NCBI GenBank assembly: GCA_028697935.1
Contig: JAQVEM010000089.1
Coordinates: forward strand, 1 to 5,400
DNA: 5,400 bases
DNA from: Actinomycetota bacterium
GTDB taxonomy: Bacteria > Actinomycetota > Humimicrobiia > Humimicrobiales > Humimicrobiaceae
Direction: 5' to 3'
Position 1 is the stretch's first letter; each line of letters begins with the position of its first letter. The notes beneath the pieces are model-generated. The model ran no database searches and had not been told where the DNA came from. It saw only the letters and a list, made by a program, of their open reading frames with translations. Shown piece by piece: positions 1 to 5,400 of the stretch. The position numbers were made by a program, and so were the translations under genes.

Positions 1-39
1 AAAACTATATAAAAATATAGATAAAATTGATAGATAAAA

Positions 40-97
40 CACTACCTCCAACTTAAAATATTTGATTATTAGAAAACAAATACTAAAGGAGGTAGTG
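40..97 (+). promoter_or_regulatory. Hairpin masking the transposase ribosome binding site
   Basis: CACTACCTCC at 40-49 is a perfect 10-base inverted complement of GGAGGTAGTG at 88-97. The latter holds the strong AAAGGAGG ribosome binding site directly in front of the ATG at 98. The loop is 38 bases. A transcript entering from outside the element would include both arms and could bury the translation start. One starting inside the loop would lack the left arm. Other IS elements, such as IS10, are known to limit translation from read-through transcripts. Applying that here is inference. Confidence 0.6.
42..62 (+). repeat. Left subterminal inverted repeat of the IS
   Basis: This segment, starting CTACCTCCAA, aligns with the reverse complement of 1107-1128 at 20 of 22 columns, with one gap and one mismatch. 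It also contains the anti-Shine-Dalgarno string that pairs with 88-97. Transposase normally binds such repeats. Confidence 0.85.
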
Positions 98-1096
98 ATG
101 ACTAAAGACCAGATGATCTTTAATCACAAACTTAGTTTACTGCTAAGGGCAAAATCTTATGGGTAACATTTCAAAAGCCTGCATGGAGGCAAGGGTATCA
201 AGGTCCTACTATTACAAATGGTTAAAAAGATTTTCTCTTTACGGAACATATGGTCTGTATGAAAAGAAGAGATCTAAACCAAAAATGCCAAATTCTACCA
301 GAGCTGATATTGTAGAGAAAATACTTGCCCTGGCTAGAAAGTATCCCACATATGGTCCGGCCAGAATTGCAAATGAGCTTGGTGGCATAGTATGCCAGGC
401 TACAGTATATAATGTCCTAAAAAGGCATAAGTTAAATAAAAGAATAGATAGGCTACTTGCCCTGGAGGATATACCAGCAAAAATAAAGATTGGTCCTATC
501 TTGCAAAGAAAACTGGGTAAGATACTCTACCCAGGATAGATACTACTATAGTGGTTATCTAATATCTGTAGATACCTTTTATGTATGCACATTAAAAGGT
601 ATAGGAAGGATTTATCAGTTTAGCGCTATAGATACATATTCTTCTTTTGGGTGTGCATATCTATATACTGATAAAAGCGTAAAGTCATCAGTTGATTTTA
701 TCTCTAAAACTATAGATATTTTTAAAAGTATGGGCATATATGTAGAAAGAATTCTTTCTGACAATGGAAAGGAATATACCACCACTGGGAAGGTGGATAC
801 CACGCATCCAAAGAATACCTGAAATCAAAAAATATTAAACATAGTTATACTAAGGTACGTCACCCCTGGGTAAGTGGATTTGTAGATAGGTTTTAAGAAG
901 AACAATACTGGAGGAATTCTACCAGACTACCCTACTTAAAAAGACATACTATAGCTTAGAAGAGCTACAGAATGATTTAGATAACTACCTATATTTTTAT
1001 AATTTTCAAAGAACACATCAGGGCTATAGAACCAGGGGTTCTAAACCCTGTGAACTTTTATATAAATGTGGTGATTTTTTATCAATTTCACCTTAA
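98..1096 (+). pseudogene. IS481-like transposase, four frameshifts
   Basis: About 332 codons can be read from ATG 98 to TAA 1094-1096, close to a full-length IS481 transposase. The pieces are: 98-163, start MTKDQMIFNHKLSLLL; about 159-510, the helix-turn-helix (ISKACMEARVSRSYYYKWLKRF) and a winged second domain with YPTYGPARIANEL; about 520-794, the first half of the catalytic core, with Asp in VDTFYV at 571-573 and Asp in SDNGKEY at 760-762; about 795-893, KVRHPWVSGFVDRF; and about 899-1096, the tail RTILEEFYQTTLL to THQGYRTRG. The first change looks like one extra G in the GGG at 161-163. The others fall near 510-535, 790-797 and 894-899. The third catalytic residue, expected as Glu in a VER motif, appears to be Asp (GAT 885-887). 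The start follows a strong ribosome binding site. It looks non-functional, though assembly indels should be excluded. Confidence 0.9.
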
Positions 1097-1106
1097 AATA
1101 ATATTT

Positions 1107-1128
1107 AATATTTTATGCTTGGAGGTAG
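1107..1128 (-). repeat. Right subterminal inverted repeat of the IS
   Basis: This is the partner of the left repeat. It ends TTGGAGGTAG on the plus strand and lies 10 bases past the transposase stop. The GGAGGTAG string therefore occurs three times in the element: here, at the transposase ribosome binding site, and inverted in the left repeat. Confidence 0.85.
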
Positions 1129-1184
1129 CTAAACTGTAAACACCAAGCTTAGATAGTACAGACAATTTTACTACTGATATAAAA

Positions 1185-3266
1185 TTAACCTTCGTATTCT
1201 TTTGTAAGCAGTTGATTCAAAAAAACATCTACAAGATGAGGGTCAAATTGTGTACCCTTACATCTGCTCAGCTCTTCAATAGCAACTTCTCTGGATACAG
1301 CTTTTCTATAAGGCTTATCATTTACCATGGCATCGTAAGCATCAACAATGGATACTATTCTTGAAGTTACAGGAATTTCAAATTCAGACAGACCATAAGG
1401 ATAACCTTTACCATCCCATCTTTCATGATGATGCAATATAGATTTAGCTATATGAGCAAGTTCGGGAGTAGATAATGTTATTCTGTAGCCTATTTCTGAA
1501 TGTTTGCTCATAATCTCCCATTCTGCTTTATTCAATTTATTATTTTTAAAAATAATATTATCAGGTATACTTATTTTCCCAATATCATGTAACTTTGATA
1601 ATAAGTCTAATTCGTCAAGTTCTGCATCAGATAAATTAAGTATATGACCAAGAAGTAAACTATATTTTCTAATTCTTTCAATATGCTCTTTAGTTTCACA
1701 GTTCTTTTTTTCCAGAGCTTTTCCAAGTGAAGCTATGATAGAGTTGTGGGCACTTCGACTTTCTACAAGCTTATGTCTGTACATTCTATCTTCAGCTTCT
1801 TTTAATAATTTTTCAGTATCTCCCCGTACCTTTTCTTTAGTAGCAACTCCAATTGATATACTTATTACCATAGTATCTGTGCTGCATTCCTTACATTTTT
1901 TGGTTACCCTGTTAACTATTTGCATTGTGGTAGAGTAAGATGTGTTTGGCAGCAGGACGCTAAACTCATCACCTCCCCATCTTGCAATAATATCTTCCTT
2001 TCTAAAGCAGGATTTAAGTATATCTGCAATTTTTATTAGAAGCTTATCTCCATATGCATGGCCGAACGCATCGTTTATTATTTTTAATCCATTTGCATCC
2101 CCTATGACCAGGCTTAAAGGCATCTGACGGCTGGCATTTAGCCTGTTAAGCTCTATATCAAAAAAAGCTCTATTATAAACACCGGTTAACTTATCGTAGA
2201 AACTCAGGTGTTTTATCTCCTCTTCTGCTTTTCGTATCTCTGTTATATCTCTTAATACTATAACCTTGCCAAGAAGCTTACCCCTATCATTTTTTATTTC
2301 TGTCTGTCTGGCATTGTAAAAGTACTGACCACCTTTATTTTTTATCTTTAGGTCTTCATTCTCGAGAAAAGCATCCGGACTTTCATTTAATCTGGTTAAT
2401 AAGTTAATAATCGGTTTTCCGACTACTTCATTAGGACGGATGTTAAATATTCGTCGGGAAGCCTGGTTTAATTTTAAAATATTATCTTTCTTATCAACAA
2501 GTATTACTCCATCATCCATTTTTTCAAAAATGGTTTCAAACGTAACAGGCATAATTTCTCTTATTTTTGTTTTATTAAGAAAACCAATAATGATAGGAGT
2601 ACAAGCCGCGATTATTACAGGGGTTTCCATAATGAATGGAAAGGGATTAAAACCCTGGTATTTTGGAAGTGTTATAAGCCAGGGAATTGATAAGTACGGG
2701 ACAAGAAGAAGATTTTTCCATTTATTTTTTTGTACATCAGAATTTCTGTATGATTTTATTATGTCTATGATAATTATGATTATACCGGCCAGAGTCAAAG
2801 CGAAAGAATAGAAAGTAGAAACAAAATACATGGTATTGTATTTCTTAACAACCATATTGAAAGAATCAAATAATACAACTCTGGCATCGGTCCAGATAAG
2901 ATTATGAATTTCATTTGTCAGGGTGAGAAACACAGTTACAACTGGCAGGGTACAGATAAGAAGAATATATTTTATTTTAAAAATTTTATTGTAATTAACA
3001 TATCTGGCAGCAAGCAAAAATAATCCAACCGGAAGAAGAAGGATACCAGTATACTGGATCTTATCAAAAAGCACTTTTAAGTAACTTATTGTGATGCATT
3101 GCTGGAATATATATGCTGTTAACCAGATAGTGGAAAGAATCATAATCCCTATGCCTATAATATCCTGCAATCCTTTTCTATGTGTCCATATATAAAAGGT
3201 ACCCGGTATAGAAATAAAAATTATTGATAAAAATGGAATGAGAAAATTAGTATTTTGCCAGAACAT
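1185..3266 (-). CDS. 7TM-PAS-GGDEF-HD-GYP hybrid cyclic-di-GMP enzyme
   Basis: This 693-residue membrane signalling protein can in principle both make and break cyclic-di-GMP. Residues 1-231 hold about seven hydrophobic helices with the EIHNLIW motif (119-125) of histidine-kinase N-terminal 7TM sensors. PAS spans about 239-345. GGDEF spans about 350-500, with GDANGLK (Asp390), IINDAFGH, intact GGDEF at 431-435 and an RKED inhibitory I-site (RxxD, 422-425) five residues before it. HD-GYP spans about 503-690, with His528, HDIGK at 560-564, His589, HHERWDGKGYP at 613-623 and Asp642. Both output domains therefore look active; such hybrids often have one dominant activity. The ATG is forced by a TAA two codons upstream, and no Shine-Dalgarno is visible. 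A minus-strand promoter, leader and terminator lie upstream (3372-3526), suggesting attenuation control. No clear terminator follows the stop; the decayed IS begins 43 bases beyond it. Confidence 0.95.
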   Translation of the reverse strand: MFWQNTNFLIPFLSIIFISIPGTFYIWTHRKGLQDIIGIGIMILSTIWLTAYIFQQCITISYLKVLFDKIQYTGILLLPVGLFLLAARYVNYNKIFKIKYILLICTLPVVTVFLTLTNEIHNLIWTDARVVLFDSFNMVVKKYNTMYFVSTFYSFALTLAGIIIIIIDIIKSYRNSDVQKNKWKNLLLVPYLSIPWLITLPKYQGFNPFPFIMETPVIIAACTPIIIGFLNKTKIREIMPVTFETIFEKMDDGVILVDKKDNILKLNQASRRIFNIRPNEVVGKPIINLLTRLNESPDAFLENEDLKIKNKGGQYFYNARQTEIKNDRGKLLGKVIVLRDITEIRKAEEEIKHLSFYDKLTGVYNRAFFDIELNRLNASRQMPLSLVIGDANGLKIINDAFGHAYGDKLLIKIADILKSCFRKEDIIARWGGDEFSVLLPNTSYSTTMQIVNRVTKKCKECSTDTMVISISIGVATKEKVRGDTEKLLKEAEDRMYRHKLVESRSAHNSIIASLGKALEKKNCETKEHIERIRKYSLLLGHILNLSDAELDELDLLSKLHDIGKISIPDNIIFKNNKLNKAEWEIMSKHSEIGYRITLSTPELAHIAKSILHHHERWDGKGYPYGLSEFEIPVTSRIVSIVDAYDAMVNDKPYRKAVSREVAIEELSRCKGTQFDPHLVDVFLNQLLTKEYEG

Positions 3267-3371
3267 TTTTTATAAACTTTAATAATAAATTTTAAAAATG
3301 ATGTTAACAGAATTTTTAAATTTTGATCTTTCATTTCTCATTAAATAGCAATAAATTTTTAAGATAAGTTT

Positions 3372-3401
3372 AAAATAAAAAACCGGCCTGATTAGCCGGT
3401 T
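3372..3401 (-). terminator. Intrinsic terminator in leader of the cyclic-di-GMP gene
   Basis: Read on the minus strand, AACCGGC and GCCGGTT form a perfect 7-bp GC-rich stem (3401-3395 with 3387-3381) around a 7-base loop. TTTTTTATTTTA follows at once. The plus-strand side has no T-tract, so it works only toward the cyclic-di-GMP gene, whose start is about 115 bases downstream. No gene on this strand ends before it, so it must end a short leader or small RNA. Confidence 0.85.
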
Positions 3402-3493
3402 ACGCTATTCGCTCTGTTCTCCTCAAGCGTCCACATTTAAAGAGAACTTCAACGCTTCTAATTTTTAATTAACATTTTAATGAAAATAATTAT
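3372..3493 (-). ncRNA. Candidate structured leader RNA (riboswitch or attenuator)
   Basis: A transcript from the promoter at 3500-3526 would start near 3493 and reach the terminator after about 120 bases. It contains helix S1, AAGCGU with ACGCUU (3457-3452 with 3430-3425, plus an inner U-G pair). It also contains helix S2, GUUCUC with GAGAAC (3447-3442 with 3421-3416, extendable by three pairs, two of them wobble). The arms interleave, so they form an H-type pseudoknot or two alternative folds. A third pairing joins UGGACGCU (3433-3426) to AGCGU-AA-CCG (3406-3397) with an AA bulge. It would take the S1 3' arm and part of the terminator stem, acting as an antiterminator. I do not recognise a known class, and the ligand is unknown. 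A free-standing small RNA is the main alternative. Confidence 0.55.
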
Positions 3494-3499
3494 ATAAAA

Positions 3500-3526
3500 T
3501 TTATAATAATTTTAAATAGTTGTCAA
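3500..3526 (-). promoter_or_regulatory. Minus-strand promoter for the leader and cyclic-di-GMP gene
   Basis: On the minus strand, a perfect TTGACA (3526-3521) is followed after 15 bases by TATAAA (3505-3500). The spacing is somewhat short, but the perfect -35 in otherwise A/T-only DNA is notable. Initiation would fall near 3493, just upstream of the structured leader. Confidence 0.55.
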
Positions 3527-3625
3527 TATTTTTATTTTAATCTATCTTGATTTTAAAATTTTAATAATTCTATTAATATAAGAAGATATTAAATTATATT
3601 TTAAAATATATATTAATCTTTAATC
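3527..3625. other. A/T-only spacer between divergent promoters
   Basis: This stretch is almost entirely A and T with many A- and T-tracts and no supported gene on either strand. It separates the minus-strand promoter from the plus-strand promoter of the metal exporter. Tracts like these tend to bend DNA and could influence both promoters, but no specific site stands out. Confidence 0.5.
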
Positions 3626-3654
3626 TTTAAAGTAAATTTAAAAAGTGCTATAAA
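3626..3654 (+). promoter_or_regulatory. Extended -10 promoter of the metal exporter
   Basis: TGCTATAAA at 3646-3654 matches an extended -10 element (TG-n-TATAAA). A weak -35 match, TTTAAA at 3626-3631, is 17 bases upstream. Initiation near 3661 would give a leader of about 70 bases before the ATG at 3730. Confidence 0.45.
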
Positions 3655-3691
3655 CCTGATAAAATTAAAGTCGGGTTATTGTAGTTTATAG
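3648..3691 (+). promoter_or_regulatory. Overlapping dyads at the exporter promoter (possible operator)
   Basis: CTATAAAC (3648-3655) and GTTTATAG (3684-3691) are perfect 8-base inverted repeats. A second dyad, AACCTGA (3653-3659) with TCGGGTT (3671-3677, one wobble), shares three bases with the first, so the two cannot form fully together. The left arms cover the -10 element. CCTGAT recurs at 3655-3660 and 3701-3706. Metal exporters are commonly controlled by metal-responsive repressors, so an operator is plausible. No known consensus is recognised. Confidence 0.4.
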
Positions 3692-3729
3692 TTTAAATAG
3701 CCTGATTGTCTGAATGAGTTAAAAGCTTT

Positions 3730-4635
3730 ATGGAAAAAGTTATTAATGATAAAAATAATTATAAAAAAGATAGTGCGTCTAATATAAAAGTGGCATTCTT
3801 TTTAAACCTCGGCTTTACTATTATTGAAATAATAGGTGGGTTCTGGACTAATAGTATTGCCATTATATCTGATGCTTTGCATGATCTGGGAGATAGCTTC
3901 TCACTTGGATTGTCCTGGTTTTTGGAAAGATATTCAAGAAAGAAAAAAGATGAGAAGTATTCATATGGTTACAGGAGATATTCTTTATTTGCGGCATTGA
4001 TTAATTGTCTAATATTAATAATAGGCTCAGTTTTTATATTATCCGAAGCAATTCCCAGGCTATTTAACCCGGAACAGCTAAATGCAAAAGGAATGCTGTT
4101 TTTTGCAGTGGCAGGTATTATTGTAAATGGGATAGCTGTATTGCGGGTAAGGGAAGGAAAGTCACTAAATGAAAGAATTGTGTCCCTGCATCTTTTTGAA
4201 GATGTTCTGGGGTGGGCAGCGGTTCTTATTATCAGTATTGTAATGATTTTTAAAAGTATTCCTGTGTTAGATCCTATTTTATCAATATTGATTACGATTT
4301 ATATTTTATATAGAGTGATTATTAATCTTAAGGAAACATTTTCCATTTTTTTACAGGCAGTGCCGGAAGGAATAAACATAAAGGAAATTGAAGATAAGCT
4401 TCTCAAAATAGAAGGAATTATTGGCGTTCATCACACTCATGTATGGTCTATGGATAGTTTGAATAACGTTTTGTCTGTCCATATTGTGGTTAAAGATAAC
4501 ACATCAGTAGATAAGATAGTGGAGATAAAAAGGAAAGTCAGAGAAATTATAAGTTCTATGAATCCCATACATTCTACTATAGAAATAGAATATGAGCATG
4601 AGTTTTGTGAGTTAAGGGATAATGAATGTTTTTAA
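3730..4635 (+). CDS. Cation diffusion facilitator, CzcD-type metal exporter
   Basis: This 301-residue inner-membrane transporter of the CDF family exports divalent metal, most likely zinc, in exchange for protons. Six helices lie at about 18-38, 43-63, 84-106, 120-138, 150-172 and 178-197. The transport site has the zinc-type pattern: DALHDLGD in helix 2 (His51, Asp55) and HLFED in helix 5 (His154, Asp158). The helix 4-5 loop is short and lacks the His-rich stretch of some relatives. A cytosolic ferredoxin-like domain follows from about 205, with VHHTHVWSMD (233-242) and His251, then a tail with Cys293 and Cys300. Length is normal. The ATG is forced by an in-frame TGA at 3715-3717; the ribosome binding site is weak. 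It diverges from the cyclic-di-GMP gene and converges on phoU. The metal is inferred from the HD-HD site. Confidence 0.94.
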   Translation: MEKVINDKNNYKKDSASNIKVAFFLNLGFTIIEIIGGFWTNSIAIISDALHDLGDSFSLGLSWFLERYSRKKKDEKYSYGYRRYSLFAALINCLILIIGSVFILSEAIPRLFNPEQLNAKGMLFFAVAGIIVNGIAVLRVREGKSLNERIVSLHLFEDVLGWAAVLIISIVMIFKSIPVLDPILSILITIYILYRVIINLKETFSIFLQAVPEGINIKEIEDKLLKIEGIIGVHHTHVWSMDSLNNVLSVHIVVKDNTSVDKIVEIKRKVREIISSMNPIHSTIEIEYEHEFCELRDNECF

Positions 4636-4678
4636 TTATGATTTATAAATAAAATACGGTGAATTTGATAAAGAAACT

Positions 4679-5350
4679 TTAGACATCACTGTGAAAAACA
4701 GTATAATCCCCTGTTAGATAATACTGGACTCTTTCACCGATACTGACAGCGTGGTCTCCGATTCTTTCAAGATATCTTGCTACCAGAAATAAATCTGCAA
4801 TAATATTAATATTTTCTTTCTTGCTAGATGCTGAATGGTATAATTTTTTAACGATAGTTTTTTGGATATCATCTATAGCATTATCTATTTTATCAATTTC
4901 AGAGGCCAGTTTAAAATCATTTTTTTTAAATGCTTTAATGGCCTTATCCAGGGATAGCTTTACAGAGTTAGACATTTCCTGTAATGATTCTTTCATTTCT
5001 TTATCAAGATATTGCATTTCTAAATTAGACAGATTTCTGGCAATTTTAGCAATATTAACAGAAAGGTCGCCAATCCGTTCAAGGTGAATGATTATATTAC
5101 TGATGGAGTGTATATACCTTAAATCTGCTGCTACAGGTTGGTGTTCTGCCTGAAGTACAATACATTTTTCTTCAATCAAAATTTCATAGTCATCAATTTT
5201 ATAATCTGAATTTATTACTCTTTGGGCCATATCAGGATCTGAATTAAGCAAAGCTTTTACTGAATATGATACAGCATTACGGGCTAGATTGCCCATCGAT
5301 ATAACATTTTTTGAAATCTCGCTAATTTTGTCGTAGTATACTTTTCTCAT
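4679..5350 (-). CDS. phoU: Phosphate signalling protein PhoU
   Basis: This 223-residue cytosolic protein links the Pst phosphate transporter to the PhoR-PhoB type two-component system and damps the phosphate-starvation response. It has the normal length and two PhoU repeats, each a three-helix bundle. The paired metal-binding signatures are LERIGDLSVNIAKIAR (90-105) in the first and ARYLERIGDHAVSIGERV (191-208) in the second. The first repeat also has the typical EHQPVAADLRYI segment (69-80). There is no signal peptide or membrane segment. The ATG is forced by a TAA two codons upstream, with no clear Shine-Dalgarno. In many bacteria phoU follows pstSCAB on the same strand; any such genes would lie beyond 5400. 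It is convergent with the metal exporter across a 43-base gap lacking a clear terminator. Confidence 0.96.
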   Translation of the reverse strand: MRKVYYDKISEISKNVISMGNLARNAVSYSVKALLNSDPDMAQRVINSDYKIDDYEILIEEKCIVLQAEHQPVAADLRYIHSISNIIIHLERIGDLSVNIAKIARNLSNLEMQYLDKEMKESLQEMSNSVKLSLDKAIKAFKKNDFKLASEIDKIDNAIDDIQKTIVKKLYHSASSKKENINIIADLFLVARYLERIGDHAVSIGERVQYYLTGDYTVFHSDV

Positions 5351-5400
5351 TTTTTATTTAACTTATTTTAAACTCTTTAATGTTTAACAGGTTCCTTGAT

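Larger units (their letters stand above)
28..1142 (+). mobile_element. Decayed IS481-like insertion sequence
   Basis: This is a 1.1 kb element with one DDE transposase reading frame flanked by inverted repeats (42-62 and 1107-1128). The single-gene layout, an N-terminal helix-turn-helix and the VDTFYV and SDNG core motifs point to the IS481 group rather than two-frame IS3. The outer edges are uncertain. The right tip may be the ACA at 1140-1142, since IS481 ends are typically TGT...ACA. A symmetrical left tip would fall near 28, but the outer 14 bases of the two ends hardly match. No convincing target duplication is visible. The transposase carries four frame changes, so the copy is probably immobile by itself. 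It lies just past the 3' end of the cyclic-di-GMP gene and does not interrupt it. Confidence 0.88.

Noticed and set aside
1..20. CTATAT/ATATAG hairpin at 5-20 as a terminator
   Set aside because: The stem is weak, with one G/C pair, and there is no real T-tract; it is probably chance.
18..39. TAGATAAAA direct repeats (18-26, 31-39), with TAGATA again at 1150-1155, as a target duplication
   Set aside because: The match across the element is only six A/T-rich bases and does not fit the likely ends.
615..803. Minus-strand 62-codon ORF
   Set aside because: It is the shadow of the transposase catalytic core.
98..1096. Programmed frameshifting in the transposase
   Set aside because: Four separate changes without a typical slippery A-tract plus the loss of the expected catalytic Glu fit decay better than an IS3-type single programmed shift.
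1735..2811. Plus-strand ORFs at 1735-1938, 1942-2127 and 2440-2811
   Set aside because: They lie antisense within the strongly supported GGDEF/HD-GYP gene and show no recognisable domain.
3279..3341. A 20-codon minus-strand ORF (MRNERSKFKNSVNIIFKIYY) in the leader after the terminator
   Set aside because: It has no ribosome binding site and is composed of A/T-driven codons; such ORFs are expected by chance here.
3648..3729. A NiCo-type riboswitch ahead of the metal exporter
   Set aside because: These occur upstream of czcD-like genes, but the leader here is about 70 bases, A/T-rich, lacks the expected multi-helix junction and has no terminator.
4688..4702. ACTGT/ACAGT hairpin as terminator of the metal exporter
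   Set aside because: It is a five-pair stem inside the phoU 3' end with no T-tract following.
4821..5087. Plus-strand 88-codon ORF
   Set aside because: It is antisense to phoU, whose motifs are unambiguous.
5377..5400. Possible 3' end of an upstream minus-strand gene (ending IKEPVKH then stop)
   Set aside because: Only seven codons are visible, too few to support a gene, although a pst gene could lie there.

Overview
The window is AT-rich bacterial chromosome, with intergenic DNA that is almost pure A/T. Gene content (a membrane GGDEF/HD-GYP enzyme, a CzcD-type metal exporter, PhoU and an IS481-like element) fits a low-GC anaerobe such as a Clostridia or Halanaerobiales relative, or a candidate phylum of similar composition. 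The taxon is inference only. None of the three intact genes has a clear Shine-Dalgarno sequence, although the start of each is fixed by an in-frame stop just upstream. The insertion element does have a strong one.

Layout. (1) About 28-1142 is a decayed IS481-like insertion sequence. Its subterminal inverted repeats match at 20 of 22 aligned positions. Its transposase reads almost end to end, but only across four frame changes. The left repeat is complementary to the transposase ribosome binding site. (2) 1185-3266, minus strand, is a 693-residue hybrid cyclic-di-GMP enzyme: seven-helix sensor, PAS, GGDEF, HD-GYP. All catalytic motifs are present. (3) 3267-3729 is a 463-base divergent intergenic region. 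On the minus strand it has a consensus-like promoter, a compact leader with two interleaved helices, and a strong intrinsic terminator, all upstream of the cyclic-di-GMP gene. On the plus strand it has an extended -10 promoter with overlapping dyads in front of the metal exporter. (4) 3730-4635, plus strand, is a cation diffusion facilitator. (5) 4679-5350, minus strand, is PhoU, convergent with the exporter.

The genes do not form one operon. The two central genes diverge and phoU is the third unit. The most interesting element is the minus-strand leader at about 3372-3493. It looks like an attenuator or riboswitch controlling the cyclic-di-GMP enzyme, and it matches no riboswitch class that I can recall. 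A helix that would compete with the terminator can be drawn. The IS is a second, smaller point of interest because its terminal repeat can mask its own translation start.
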